From Jannaschia marina (GTDB lineage Bacteria; Pseudomonadota; Alphaproteobacteria; Rhodobacterales; Rhodobacteraceae), in contig NZ_JABVAX010000001.1 of assembly GCF_013404595.1 (NCBI RefSeq), positions 62,001-126,000 on the forward strand: DNA of 64,000 bases, read 5' to 3'. Made by a program: the position numbers and the translations under genes. The notes beneath the pieces were generated by a model. That model was not told the DNA's origin, did no database searches, and saw only the letters and a program-made list of their open reading frames with translations. This document shows, piece by piece, positions 34,163-45,267 of the stretch. The number at the start of each line of letters is the position of its first letter. Positions within the stretch are counted from its first letter, which is position 1.

Positions 34163-34687
34163 TTGGCCCCGACCCGATATCGCAAAAACGCCCGCCGCGT
34201 CTCGTCCCTCGTGGAACGGGACATCCGGCGGATGGGCGAAAAGCGGGGCTTTACCGAGACGCGGCTTCTGACGCACTGGCCCGAGATCGCCGGTGCCGAC
34301 ACGGCGGCGATCTGTCGCCCGATCAAGGTGGGCTTTCCCCGGAACGGGTTCGGCGCTGTCCTGACCCTGCTGACGACCGGGTCGCAGGCCCCGATGCTGC
34401 AGATGCGGCTGCCGCAGATCCTCGACCGGGTGAACGGGTGCTACGGCTACGCCGCGATCAGCCGAATCGACATCACCCAGACCGCGCCGACAGGCTTTGC
34501 CGAGGGGCAGGCGGAATTCACGCCGAAACCGCGCAGCCGCCCTGCGCCCGACCCGACGACCGTGGCCGAGGCGCGTGAGCGCACAGCCGCGGTCGGCGAC
34601 GACGGGCTGCGGCAGTCGCTTGAACGGCTGGCGACCAATATCATATCGAGACAAAGGGCCCACGGGCCGAAGACGGAGACATCCTGA
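34163..34687 (+). CDS. DUF721 protein (DciA-like)
   Basis: This 174-aa protein starts at TTG 34163, decided by AAGGAG six bases before it. The N-terminal domain (about 15-120) contains LTHWPEIAGADTAAICRPIK, the typical DUF721 'W..IVG..ia....p' pattern, and LQMRLPQILDRVNGCYGYAAI. DUF721 includes DciA, a helicase-loading factor in replication initiation; the assignment to that role is by family only. The C-terminal third is Pro/Arg-rich and probably disordered, ending in a short helix. Its stop and the next start overlap as TGATG, so it is coupled to the DsbA-like gene. Confidence 0.82.
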   Translation: MAPTRYRKNARRVSSLVERDIRRMGEKRGFTETRLLTHWPEIAGADTAAICRPIKVGFPRNGFGAVLTLLTTGSQAPMLQMRLPQILDRVNGCYGYAAISRIDITQTAPTGFAEGQAEFTPKPRSRPAPDPTTVAEARERTAAVGDDGLRQSLERLATNIISRQRAHGPKTETS

Positions 34688-35352
34688 TGATCACACGACG
34701 TAACGCCCTGACCCTCGCGGGGATCGGACTGGTCGCCGGCGGCGGCTTCACGCTCCTGCGCGACACCGAAATGGGCGCGGCCGCCGGGCTGCCGGACCTC
34801 GGCGCGGCGAACGCGCAGGACGCCGGTGCCATCGAGGACATCACGCTCGGCGATCCGAACGCGCCGGTGAAGGTCGTCGAATACGCGAGCTACACCTGCC
34901 CGCATTGCGCCACCTTCCATAACAACACCTTCAAGGAGTTCCAGAAGGAGTACATCGACTCGGGCAAGGTGCATTTCACCTACCGCGAGGTCTTCTTCGA
35001 CCGCTACGGTCTCTGGGCTGCGATGGTCGCCCGCTGCGCCGGGGCAGACCGGTACTTCGGCGTCGCCGACCTGCTTTACCAGACGCAGGGCCAGTGGGCG
35101 CGACAGGGCGATGCCGCCTCCGTCGCCGAAAGCTTGAAGCGCGTGGGCGCGCAGGCGGGGCTGACGCCGGATGCGCTCGACGCCTGCCTGCAGGACGCCG
35201 ACATGGCCCAGAACCTCGTCGCCTGGTACGAAGCGAACGCGGAGGAGGACAACGTCCGCTCGACCCCGTCCTTCCTCATCAACGGCGAGATGCACTCGGG
35301 CTCCATGAGCCTGTCGCAGATCGGTGCGCTGGTGGACGACGCCGCAAGCTGA
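34687..35352 (+). CDS. DsbA-family periplasmic thiol:disulfide oxidoreductase
   Basis: This 221-aa exported protein begins MITRRNALTLAGIGLVAGGG, a Tat-like twin-arginine (TRRNAL) signal. The thioredoxin_4/DsbA domain follows with the active site YTCPHCATFH (Cys71-Pro-His-Cys74). The cis-Pro segment is NVRSTPSFLINGEMHSG. A DsbA-type helical insertion lies between (about 105-175). It should oxidise or isomerise cysteines in periplasmic proteins. The start overlaps the DUF721 stop by one base. A candidate terminator hairpin lies 18 bp after its stop. Confidence 0.9.
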   Translation: MITRRNALTLAGIGLVAGGGFTLLRDTEMGAAAGLPDLGAANAQDAGAIEDITLGDPNAPVKVVEYASYTCPHCATFHNNTFKEFQKEYIDSGKVHFTYREVFFDRYGLWAAMVARCAGADRYFGVADLLYQTQGQWARQGDAASVAESLKRVGAQAGLTPDALDACLQDADMAQNLVAWYEANAEEDNVRSTPSFLINGEMHSGSMSLSQIGALVDDAAS

Positions 35353-35370
35353 TCGCGTCTGCGAGATCTG

Positions 35371-35404
35371 ACGGGCCGGGCGCGGGATGCGTCCGGCCCG
35401 TTTG
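35371..35404 (+). terminator. Candidate terminator after the dsbA-like gene
   Basis: Perfect 9-bp arms ACGGGCCGG and CCGGCCCGT around a 13-nt loop, followed by TTGCGTATTTG. The T-run is short, so termination may be weak. It lies between the dsbA-like gene and the convergent lpxK. Confidence 0.5.
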
Positions 35405-35431
35405 CGTATTTGAGGCCAGAGGAAGGGGCCG

Positions 35432-36388
35432 TCAGAGCCCGAGCCGGTCGAGTGCCGCATCGAGGGGTGACCAGTCGTCGAGGCGCAGGCGCACGGGGAC
35501 CGTCATCACCTGACCGCGCAGCGCCGGAGGAAGGCGAACGGCATCCTTCTCGGTGGTCACGGGCTGTGCCGAGAGTTTCGCAGCCCGCTCCCCAAGCCGC
35601 CGGAGAAGCGCGGGCGTCAGCGGCTGGTGATCGGCCAGTGCCTCTGTTCCGCGCAGGTCGGCCCGGAGGCTGCGGAGCGTATCGAAGAACTTCTCGGGCC
35701 GGCCGATCCCGGCGAAGGCGAAGACCGGTAGGCCCGCCCAGTCCATCCCCGTCCGGAGCGGCTCCAGTTTACCCGAGAGGCGGGGCGGCGTCTCGGGCAG
35801 GTCGACGTGGCCGTCCCCGACCGTCAGCGTGAAGTCCGCTCGTGCGAGACCTGCCGCGACCGGCTCGCGCAGCGGGCCCGCGGGCAGGACGCGACCGTTG
35901 CCGAAGCCCACACCGGCGTCCACGACGACAATGGACAGATCTTTTTCGAGGCTCGGGTTCTGAAATCCGTCATCCATCAGGACCGCCTGCGCACCCGCAG
36001 CCACGGCGACGCGCGCGCCCGCTGCCCGGTCGCGGGCGACCCAGGTGGGCGCGAAGGCGGCCAGCAGGAGCGGCTCATCCCCCGTCTGTCCGGCGTCGTG
36101 GGCGGTCGGGTCGACGCGCACGGGGCCTTCCAGCGTTCCGCCGTAGCCACGCGAGACGACATGCGCCGCGATGCCCCGGTCGCGGAGCCGTTCGGCGAGC
36201 GCGATGACCGTCGGCGTCTTTCCCGTTCCGCCCGCGGTCAGATTGCCGACGCAGATCACCGGCACGCCCACCCGCACGCCGGCCTGCGCCACGCGCCGCG
36301 CCGTGGCCCGCGCATAGAGCGCGGCGAGCGGCGACAGAAGCGCGGTGACGAGGCCCGGTTTGCGAGACCAGAAGGCGGGGGGGCGCAT
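35432..36388 (-). CDS. lpxK: Tetraacyldisaccharide 4'-kinase
   Basis: This 318-aa membrane-associated kinase phosphorylates the 4' position of lipid A precursor. Start ATG 36388 overlaps the waaA stop by one base (TGATG). Motifs: [20 protein letters not shown] at the N-terminus with a membrane-binding helix, the P-loop [50 protein letters not shown] (DDGFQ is family-specific), and LPAGPLREP. Two further blocks, [14 protein letters not shown] and [10 protein letters not shown], complete the family. It is last in the order pmbA-cysQ-DUF4170-waaA-lpxK, a lipid A/Kdo neighbourhood. Confidence 0.95.
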   Translation of the reverse strand: MRPPAFWSRKPGLVTALLSPLAALYARATARRVAQAGVRVGVPVICVGNLTAGGTGKTPTVIALAERLRDRGIAAHVVSRGYGGTLEGPVRVDPTAHDAGQTGDEPLLLAAFAPTWVARDRAAGARVAVAAGAQAVLMDDGFQNPSLEKDLSIVVVDAGVGFGNGRVLPAGPLREPVAAGLARADFTLTVGDGHVDLPETPPRLSGKLEPLRTGMDWAGLPVFAFAGIGRPEKFFDTLRSLRADLRGTEALADHQPLTPALLRRLGERAAKLSAQPVTTEKDAVRLPPALRGQVMTVPVRLRLDDWSPLDAALDRLGL

Positions 36389-37665
36389 CAGTTCACGCCG
36401 TCGAGCATCGAGAAGAGGAGGTCCATCGCCTGCTCGGTCACGTCCGCCCCTTCGGAGCAGACTTCCCAAGCGGCGTGTGCAAGACGCGCGGCCGCGTCGG
36501 GCTCCAGTGCGCTCGCCACCGCGTTCCCGAGCGTCTCCGGATTGACCTCCAGCGTTGCGTCGGCAGCCCGAAGCCGGTCGTAGATGTCTTGGAAATTGAC
36601 GACATGCGGCCCGTGCAGGATGGCGCTGCCGAGGGCGGCGGGCTCGAAGGGGTTGTGGCCGCCGACCTCCACGAGGGACCCGCCGACGAAGCTGACCGGG
36701 CAGAGCCTGTACCAGAGACCCATCTCGCCCATCGTGTCGGCGACGTAGACCTGCGTGTCGGCCGTCATCTCCTCGTCGGCGGAACGCTGCGCCACCTTCC
36801 AGCCGCTCGCCCGCAGGCCGGCGACGATGCCGGGCGCGCGCTCGGGGTGGCGCGGCGCGATCACGAGGAGGAGCTTGTGCCAGGACCGGAGCGCCTCGTG
36901 ATGCGCCTCGGCGACCAGCACCTCCTCGCCCTCGTGGGTGGATGCGGCGAGCCAGGACGGCCGGCCCGCGAGCACCTTCGCCAGGTACTGTCGCTCGGTC
37001 TCGTCGTGGGGCAGCGCGGCGGAGCCCTCCTTGAGCGTACCCGTCACCTCGAGTCGGGCCTTCGGCAGGCCGAGCGAGAGCAGCCGATCGGCGGTCGCAT
37101 GATCCTGCGCCTGCACTTGGTCGATCATTCCCATCAGGGACCGTGCGGCCTGGCGCGCGAACCGCCATCGCCGATGCGCGCCCTCGGTCATGCGGGCATT
37201 GATCATCGCGACGGGCACATTGCAGCGCGCGACCTCCGACAGGAGAACCGGCCAGATCTCGCCCTCGGCCAGGACGACGAGGTCGGGCCGCCAGTGGTCC
37301 AGGAACCGGCGCATCCAGGGGCGCACGTCGAGCGGCACGAACTGATGAATGCAGCGTTCCGGGAGGCGGTGGGCCAGCACCTGCGCCGACGTGACCGTGC
37401 CCGTTGTGATAAGGAAGGAGAGGTCCGGCCGCTCCTCCCCCATCCGGCGGACCATTTCGAGCACCGAGACGCTTTCGCCCACGCTGGCCGCGTGCAGCCA
37501 CATCAGTTGCCCCGCGGGCCGCTCGGCCGAGGGGATGCCGCGCCGTTCGTCAAGGCGCGCAGCGTCCTCCTTGCCCCGCTCCAGGCGCTTGCGCAGGACG
37601 TATTCGCCCAACGCGGGCCAGCCGGTCACGGCCAGATAGGTGCCGAGGAGCGCGGACCGCGCCAT
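36388..37665 (-). CDS. waaA: Kdo transferase to lipid A (3-deoxy-D-manno-octulosonic-acid transferase)
   Basis: This 425-aa GT30 enzyme transfers Kdo from CMP-Kdo to lipid IVA at the inner membrane. The start is ATG 37665 ([16 protein letters not shown]), with an N-terminal membrane anchor. The catalytic Glu is in [51 protein letters not shown] and MINARMTEG are GT30 signatures. The C-terminal half has [21 protein letters not shown]-Kdo comes from the kdsDBA genes at 28626. The DUF4170 gene ends 4 bp upstream, and lpxK overlaps its stop. Confidence 0.95.
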   Translation of the reverse strand: MARSALLGTYLAVTGWPALGEYVLRKRLERGKEDAARLDERRGIPSAERPAGQLMWLHAASVGESVSVLEMVRRMGEERPDLSFLITTGTVTSAQVLAHRLPERCIHQFVPLDVRPWMRRFLDHWRPDLVVLAEGEIWPVLLSEVARCNVPVAMINARMTEGAHRRWRFARQAARSLMGMIDQVQAQDHATADRLLSLGLPKARLEVTGTLKEGSAALPHDETERQYLAKVLAGRPSWLAASTHEGEEVLVAEAHHEALRSWHKLLLVIAPRHPERAPGIVAGLRASGWKVAQRSADEEMTADTQVYVADTMGEMGLWYRLCPVSFVGGSLVEVGGHNPFEPAALGSAILHGPHVVNFQDIYDRLRAADATLEVNPETLGNAVASALEPDAAARLAHAAWEVCSEGADVTEQAMDLLFSMLDGVN

Positions 37666-37669
37666 CGTG

Positions 37670-37912
37670 TCAGCCCAGCTCTTCGGTCGGGGAGGCCGCG
37701 CTCTCCTCGTCGCGCAGGCGATGGATGTGCGCGATGAAGTAACGTGCATGGGCATCGTCGACCGTGCGCTGCGCGGCGTTCTTCCAGGCGTCGTAGGCGC
37801 TGGCGTAGTCGGGGAACATGCCGACGATGTCGATCTTGTCCACGTCCGCGAACTGGGTCGAGCTGGGGTTGACCAGCTCTCCTCCGAAAACGAGGTGCAG
37901 GCGTTGAACCAT
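37670..37912 (-). CDS. Small DUF4170 protein
   Basis: This 80-aa protein starts at ATG 37912, preceded by AGGAGG five bases upstream, a very good site. The sequence MVQRLHLVFGGELVNPSSTQ and the later GMFPDYASAYDAWKNAAQRT match DUF4170, a short alphaproteobacterial family of unknown role. DAHARYFIAHIHRLRDEE forms the end. It is always, as far as I recall, near waaA in Rhodobacterales, as it is here. Soluble, no signal peptide. A helper role in Kdo or lipid A synthesis is inference from position only. Confidence 0.82.
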   Translation of the reverse strand: MVQRLHLVFGGELVNPSSTQFADVDKIDIVGMFPDYASAYDAWKNAAQRTVDDAHARYFIAHIHRLRDEESAASPTEELG

Positions 37913-37971
37913 GGGGGCCTCCTGTTGCCGTGATGTCTGCCTGTTAGCGCGTTCGTCCGCGCCCGGAAACC

Positions 37972-38751
37972 TCAGACGAGGCGGGCGAGAAGCCCGTCGG
38001 CGACGGCCGGCGTGCCGGCGACCACGCCATCGAGTTGCGGGTGCGGGTTGTTGAACCGAAGCGCGTCGCCGGTGCGGTCGGTCACGCGCCCGCCGGCTTC
38101 GGCCACGAGGAGGGCCCCGGCGGCGATGTCCCATTCCCATGCCATGCGCAGGGTGATCATCGCATCGAAGCGACCCTGCGCCACGAGGGCGAGGCGGTAG
38201 GCGAGCGAGGAGCGGAAGGCGCGCTCCACGGGGGGCGTGCCGCCCTTCCATCGTTCGGGGGCGAAACTGGGCTTCGTGCCGAGCACGGTCGCCGCGGTCA
38301 GGGCGCCCCGCCCGGTCGTACGGATGCGCTCGCCGTTGAGTGTTGCGCCGAGGCCCGCGCCGGCGAGGTAGGTCCGATCCAGGAGCGGCACGTGTACCGC
38401 CGCGGCCACGGGCAGGCCGTTCCGGACGATGGCGAGAGAATGGCTGAAGCTGCGCGAGCCCTCGATGAACGCCCGCGTCCCGTCGATCGGGTCGACGATG
38501 AAGAGCGTCTCCCGGGTCAGACGGTCCGGGCTGTCGGGCGTCTCCTCGGACATCCAGCCGTAATCGGGCCGCGCGCTCCCGAGGTCCGTGCGCAGCATGG
38601 CGTCGATTTCGAGGTCGGCCTCGGTCACGGGCCCCTGCCCATCGCCCTTGTCCCAGGTTTCGGGCCCGTTCCGGAAGTGTCGCCGCGCGATCGCGCCCGC
38701 CGCCAGCGCCGCCTCCTTCAGGAGGGCGACGTCGGCCTCAATCCCCGGCAA
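37972..38751 (-). CDS. cysQ: Inositol monophosphatase family protein, CysQ-like
   Basis: This 259-aa Mg-dependent phosphatase probably hydrolyses 3'-phosphoadenosine 5'-phosphate or a related small phosphate. Metal-binding motifs are YGWMSEETPDS, FIVDPIDGTRAFIEG (DPIDGT) and WEWDIAAGALLVAEAGG. The start is TTG 38751, with AAGGG seven bases before it, and overlaps the 3' end of pmbA by 14 bp. A later Met would remove conserved N-terminal sequence (VTEADLEIDAML). CysQ and inositol-phosphatase activities cannot be separated from sequence; position between pmbA and waaA is the Rhodobacterales norm. Confidence 0.85.
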   Translation of the reverse strand: MPGIEADVALLKEAALAAGAIARRHFRNGPETWDKGDGQGPVTEADLEIDAMLRTDLGSARPDYGWMSEETPDSPDRLTRETLFIVDPIDGTRAFIEGSRSFSHSLAIVRNGLPVAAAVHVPLLDRTYLAGAGLGATLNGERIRTTGRGALTAATVLGTKPSFAPERWKGGTPPVERAFRSSLAYRLALVAQGRFDAMITLRMAWEWDIAAGALLVAEAGGRVTDRTGDALRFNNPHPQLDGVVAGTPAVADGLLARLV

Positions 38752-40081
38752 TAGTCAGCCCTTCGACCAAAAGCGAGGGCACCTGCCGTCCGACATGGAG
38801 CCGCGCGTCGTTTGCCGGACGGATCGAGAGCAGCATCTCGCGCAGGTTGCCCGCGACGGTGCATTCGTTGACCGGGCGGGCGATCTCGCCGTTCTCGACC
38901 CAGAAGCCGCTCGCCCCGCGGGAGTAGTCGCCGGTTGTCGCGTTGATCGAGGAGCCGATCATCGAGGTGATGAGCAGGCCGGTGCCCATCTCGGCCAGTA
39001 GGTCGTCGCGGCTCGCCGTGCCCTGCGTCAGCCGGACGTTCGTGACCGAGGGCGACGGGGGCGAGGAGAGGCCCCGCGCGCCGTTTCCCGTACTCTGCAG
39101 GCCGATCTTGCGCGCCGTGGCGAGGTCGAGCGTCCAGCTCGTCAGCACACCGTCGCGCACGATGTCGCGCGGGGTGACCGGCAGTCCTTCGCCGTCGAAG
39201 GGCCGGGAGCCGGAGATGCGCGGCAGCGTCGGGTTTTCCACGAGTGACAGATGCGAAGGCAGCACGGCCTCGCCCATCGCGTCGCGCAGGTAGGTCGCGC
39301 CGCGCGCCACGGCCGAGCCGTTCACCGCGCCGAGGAGGTGCCCGATCAGCTGTCCCGCGACCCGCTCGTCATAGATGACGGGGAATGCCCCGGTCGGCGG
39401 CTTGCGCGCGCCCGCCCGCGCGACCGTGCGCTCACCGGCGATGCGGCCCACCGTCTCGGGGCTGTCGAGGTCGGCGCGGTGAATGCGGCTGTCGCCGTAG
39501 TAGTCCCGCTCCATCGCCGTCCCGCTGCCGGTGATTGCGACGCAGGAGAGCGACAGGCCGGTGCGCCGGTATCCGCCCGAAAAGCCGTTCGTCGCGGCAA
39601 GGTGGATCCGCCGGTCGCCGTAGCCCGCACCGGCCCCCGAGACCTGGCTGACGCCCGCGACGTCGAGCGCGGCCGCTTCCGCGCGCTGGGCCATCTCCTG
39701 CAGTTCGGAGGGGGCGACGGGCGGTCCGTCGTCCACAAGATCGAGGGCCGCGACGTCCCAGTCGCGGGCAAGCTGATCGGGGTCGGCCAACCCGCAATAG
39801 GGGTCTTCGGGGGCCTCGCGCGCCATGGCGACGGCGCGTTCGGCCATCATGGCGAAGGTCTCGGGCTTCGTGTCGGAGGCGGAGACGCAGGCCTGCCGCG
39901 CCCCGATCAGGACACGCAGCCCCAGTTCCACGCCCTCGGAGCGTTCGGCGTGTTCGAGCTTGCCCTTCAGGACGTCGATCGAGACCGAAGTTCCGTCCAC
40001 GGCGAGCGCATCGGCGGCCTCGGCCCCGGCAGCCTTCGCGGCCTTCAGGAGCGCGTCGGTCAGGTTGGCGAGTTCTGTCAT
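38738..40081 (-). CDS. pmbA: TldD/PmbA family protease subunit
   Basis: This 447-aa protein is the PmbA (TldE) type partner of the TldD zinc protease, known for maturing microcin and ribosomally made peptides and degrading CcdA. Start ATG 40081 (MTELANLTDALL). Signs are DVLKGKLEHAERSEGVELGL, the middle domain with RTVARAGARKPPTGAFPVIY, GTASRDDLLAEMGTGLLITS and NATTGDYSRGASGFWVENGE, the last being highly characteristic. It lacks the HExxxH zinc motif of TldD, as expected for the E/PmbA subunit. TldD itself is not in the window. Confidence 0.92.
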   Translation of the reverse strand: MTELANLTDALLKAAKAAGAEAADALAVDGTSVSIDVLKGKLEHAERSEGVELGLRVLIGARQACVSASDTKPETFAMMAERAVAMAREAPEDPYCGLADPDQLARDWDVAALDLVDDGPPVAPSELQEMAQRAEAAALDVAGVSQVSGAGAGYGDRRIHLAATNGFSGGYRRTGLSLSCVAITGSGTAMERDYYGDSRIHRADLDSPETVGRIAGERTVARAGARKPPTGAFPVIYDERVAGQLIGHLLGAVNGSAVARGATYLRDAMGEAVLPSHLSLVENPTLPRISGSRPFDGEGLPVTPRDIVRDGVLTSWTLDLATARKIGLQSTGNGARGLSSPPSPSVTNVRLTQGTASRDDLLAEMGTGLLITSMIGSSINATTGDYSRGASGFWVENGEIARPVNECTVAGNLREMLLSIRPANDARLHVGRQVPSLLVEGLTIAGD

Positions 40082-40192
40082 CGGTCCCCTCTTCCAGACC
40101 TCGCAGGTAGCCCTCCCGTCGCGGCGGAACAAGGCCGCGCGAACGGTGAGGGGCCCCGCGTCGCGGCGGGGCCCCCCGTTTCATCGCTCCGC

Positions 40193-41695
40193 TTACTTGA
40201 GCGGCAGGCCGTTCGCCGAGATGCCGCCGCCCTCGGTGAACTCGATGGTCGACTCGAGCTGATCCTCACCGACCGGCTTCGCCACCGCGCCGGCCATGCC
40301 CTTGACGAAGGCGGCCTGCTCTGCGGGCACGAAGCCCAGGGCGACGAGCTTGTCGACGAGACCGAAGCCGCCGTCGAGCGCGAGGTTGATCGTGCCGACG
40401 GGCTCGGGGATCGGGGTCTCGTTCGGGAAGTCGAGATCGCCGCTGCCGCGCAACTCCGCACCGGCCACCGTGAGCAGAAGCTCGTTCAGCGTCACTCCCT
40501 TCAGGACACCGGGCGCGCCCTGCAGCTCGGCAAACGCGTCCGGGTCGCCGAAGATGTCGACGTTCATCACCGCGCTTCCGTCCATGTCGATCACAAGCGT
40601 CGCGGGATCGCGCGGCAATTGCGCCGTCGGGTCGAAGAGGCCCCAGAGCGCGTCGTCGACCACCAGATCCTTCAAAGCCATCTGCAGGCCGAAGGGCTTC
40701 TCCGTGCCGGGCTCGCCCATGGGGAAGGTGAAGGCACTGGCGACTTCCGCCATCGAGACATTGACCGGCAGCGGGAAGCCCGGCAGCTGCGCCGTGATGT
40801 CGCCCCCGGTCGACGTCAGGCCGTAGCCGAGCGTCTCCTCGCCGACCTCGAAGGTGATCGCCCCGCTCTCCGACGTGCCGTTCATCTCGAGCGGACCGTC
40901 GGGCGTGGTGCCCGCGATTGCCAGCGTGCTGCCGCTGTGGGTCATGTCGCCGGCGTAGATGAGCCCCATGTCGGAGAGCCCCTCGATCGGGCCGTCGGGC
41001 TGCTCCCCGTAGCTTCCCGACGCATCGGAGGCGACCCCGTCGAGAACGTAGCTGAAAGTCACCATGCCATTGGTGCCGTCGTCGAACTCGGTCTCGAGGG
41101 TCACGGTGTCGGTGCTGAACGTCTGGGCGAAGCCCTGTCCGTCGGTGCCGAGGCCCGAGCGATAGACGCTCTCCAGCGCGCCGAGAGCGATCTTGACCAT
41201 GTTCGGCGGAGGCGTTTCGTCGCCGGCCCCTTGGATCACGGTCTCGACGTCGATGGTCATGCCGTTCGCGGCGATGTCGTAGACGCGCTCCGCGCCGTCT
41301 TCGCGCGCGACGATGCTCAGGCCGTCGTGCTGCATGACCATCACCTGATCGACGGTAACGCCCGAGTCCTCGCTCGTCGTTTCCGACCGGCTCTCGCTCG
41401 GGACTTCGATCGTCACGCTGCCGTCATCCTGTTCGGTCATCACGATGTCGCCGTACGTGGCGGTGCTGACCGCGCCGCCGAACTCGGTGCGGTAGTTCAC
41501 GCCCGTCAGCGTCAGCACGCCACCCGAATACTCGAGCCCCTCGGATCCCAGCGTGCCGCCGAACCGGTTGTAGACCTCCTGCCAATCCTCCCAGATCGTC
41601 GTGGCCTGAAGATCGGCCCAGGCCCCCGGGGCCGTCGCCAGAAGAAGAACGGCCGCTCCGGCCGCGGGTTTGAAGGCAATGGTCGGTTTCGGCAT
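40193..41695 (-). CDS. DUF2125 periplasmic protein
   Basis: This 500-aa protein starts at ATG 41695 (MPKPTIAFKPAAG) with AAAGGA nine bases upstream and a signal peptide ending near AWADLQ (about residue 28). The long body is rich in Gly, Asp, Thr and Ser with many amphipathic beta-strand-like segments, as in DUF2125. The C-terminus IEFTEGGGISANGLPLK is also family-typical. The function is unknown; a large all-beta periplasmic or outer-membrane-associated protein is likely. It is monocistronic on the minus strand, divergent from the SDR gene with 73 bp between. Confidence 0.75.
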   Translation of the reverse strand: MPKPTIAFKPAAGAAVLLLATAPGAWADLQATTIWEDWQEVYNRFGGTLGSEGLEYSGGVLTLTGVNYRTEFGGAVSTATYGDIVMTEQDDGSVTIEVPSESRSETTSEDSGVTVDQVMVMQHDGLSIVAREDGAERVYDIAANGMTIDVETVIQGAGDETPPPNMVKIALGALESVYRSGLGTDGQGFAQTFSTDTVTLETEFDDGTNGMVTFSYVLDGVASDASGSYGEQPDGPIEGLSDMGLIYAGDMTHSGSTLAIAGTTPDGPLEMNGTSESGAITFEVGEETLGYGLTSTGGDITAQLPGFPLPVNVSMAEVASAFTFPMGEPGTEKPFGLQMALKDLVVDDALWGLFDPTAQLPRDPATLVIDMDGSAVMNVDIFGDPDAFAELQGAPGVLKGVTLNELLLTVAGAELRGSGDLDFPNETPIPEPVGTINLALDGGFGLVDKLVALGFVPAEQAAFVKGMAGAVAKPVGEDQLESTIEFTEGGGISANGLPLK

Positions 41696-41768
41696 CGGAT
41701 CGGTTCCTTTAACAATGACAGCGAACACCAAACCGGACCCCGCACCGGGGGTCAACTGGGGGAAAACC

Positions 41769-42518
41769 ATGCCTCACCTCGATGGAAAGACCGTTTTCGT
41801 TACCGGCGCCTCCCGCGGCATCGGAGCCGCCACCGCGCGCGCCTGCGCCGCGGCGGGGGCGCGGGTCGCGCTCGTCTCGCGGTCCACCGGCGCGATCGCC
41901 GACCTCGCGGGCGAGATCGGTGAGGCGGCGCTGGCCATTCCCTGCGACGTCGCTAACTGGCAAGAGATGGCCCGCGCGGTGGACGCCACGGTCGACACCT
42001 TCGGTGGTCTCGATGTGGTCATCAACAACGCCGGCGTGATCGAACCCATCGGCCCGTTGGGCGAGACGGACCCGTCGGGCTGGGCCGGGGTGATCGACGT
42101 GAACGTCAAGGGCGTCTACCACGGGATGCGCGCGGCGTTGCCGATCATGGCCGCCCGGGGGGCGGGGACGCTCATCACCATAAGTTCGGGCGCGGCGCAC
42201 CGGGCGCTTGCGGGCTGGTCGGCCTATTGCACCTCGAAGGCCGCGGCCAAGATGCTGACCGAGGCGGCCCATGCCGAATACGGCGAGACGCTGCGCGTCA
42301 TGGGCCTGTCGCCCGGCACGGTCGCCACGCAGATGCAGCGGGACATCAAGGCGTCGGGCGTCGGCCCCGTCGCAGAGCTCGACTGGGAGGATCATATCCC
42401 GCCCGAATGGGTGGGCCGCGCGCTCGTCTGGATGTGCGGCCCGGAGGCGGACGATCTTCTGGGCACCGAGGTTTCGCTGCGCGACGAGGGCATCCGGTCG
42501 CGGGTCGGCCTCGCATGA
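41769..42518 (+). CDS. Short-chain dehydrogenase/reductase
   Basis: This 249-aa NAD(P)-dependent oxidoreductase starts at ATG 41769. It has the cofactor motif VTGASRGIGAAT (residues 12-23), INNAGVIEPIG, the active-site Ser in TLITISSGAAH, and catalytic Tyr/Lys in SAYCTSKAAAK. The length is classic SDR. The end overlaps the next gene's start as ATGA, so it forms an operon with an enoyl-CoA hydratase-like enzyme. The substrate is unknown; a beta-hydroxyacyl or alcohol substrate fits the neighbour. Confidence 0.9.
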   Translation: MPHLDGKTVFVTGASRGIGAATARACAAAGARVALVSRSTGAIADLAGEIGEAALAIPCDVANWQEMARAVDATVDTFGGLDVVINNAGVIEPIGPLGETDPSGWAGVIDVNVKGVYHGMRAALPIMAARGAGTLITISSGAAHRALAGWSAYCTSKAAAKMLTEAAHAEYGETLRVMGLSPGTVATQMQRDIKASGVGPVAELDWEDHIPPEWVGRALVWMCGPEADDLLGTEVSLRDEGIRSRVGLA

Positions 42519-43123
42519 TCCGCACCGTGACCGAGGGCGACACCGTCACCCTGACGATCGACCGGACGGACAAGGCGAATAGCCTGACCGCCGCTATGCT
42601 CTCGGATCTCGCCGACGGCGTGCGCGCCGCGGTCGACGCGCGCCTTCTGATCCTGACGGGGACCGGGCCGCGTGTGTTCAGCGCCGGGGCCGACCTCGAC
42701 GAAGCGCCGCGCGGCCTTGCCGTCTCGCCGCTCTGGGAGGAGCTGTCGGGGGCCATCGCCGCCTGTCCCGGCCTGACCGTCGCCGCGCTCAACGGCACGC
42801 TGGCCGGCGGGGCCTTCGGCATGGCGCTCGCCTGCGATATCCGGCTGTGCGTACCGGGCGCGTCCTTCTTCTACCCGGTGGCGAAGCTCGGCTTCCTGCC
42901 GCAGCCGTCCGACCCCCTGCGCCTGACGCGCCTGATCGGGCCGGCGCGGGCGAAGCTCGTTCTCGCCGGCGGGGTACGCCTCGACGCGGAGGAGGCGCTG
43001 CGCTTCGGACTGATCGACCGGATCGTGGACGACCCGCTTGCCGCCGCCCGTGACCTCGCCCCCGGCAGCTGCGACCACATCGCCGCCATCAAGGCCATGA
43101 TCCCCGACGTGCCGCGACGTTGA
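42515..43123 (+). CDS. Enoyl-CoA hydratase/isomerase family protein, short
   Basis: This 202-aa crotonase-fold protein starts at ATG 42515, overlapping the SDR stop. The N-terminal half keeps the family order: TLTIDRTDKANSLTAAML, VFSAGADLDEA (oxyanion hole), and AALNGTLAGGAFGMALACDI (second oxyanion segment). FYPVAKLGFLPQPSD and RLIGPARAKLVLAGG follow. It ends about 50-60 residues earlier than typical 255-265-aa hydratases, losing most of the C-terminal helical trimerisation part. The Glu pair for hydration is not obvious. It may be a specialised or degraded enzyme. Confidence 0.82.
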   Translation: MIRTVTEGDTVTLTIDRTDKANSLTAAMLSDLADGVRAAVDARLLILTGTGPRVFSAGADLDEAPRGLAVSPLWEELSGAIAACPGLTVAALNGTLAGGAFGMALACDIRLCVPGASFFYPVAKLGFLPQPSDPLRLTRLIGPARAKLVLAGGVRLDAEEALRFGLIDRIVDDPLAAARDLAPGSCDHIAAIKAMIPDVPRR

Positions 43124-43148
43124 CCTTGCCCCGGGTTACGTCATCTAG

Positions 43149-45209
<2,061 letters not shown>

Positions 45210-45267
45210 CGCGCCGGCTTTGACGACGGCGCGGATCGTGGCAGACTTCCCCCGAGGAGGACGCGCC

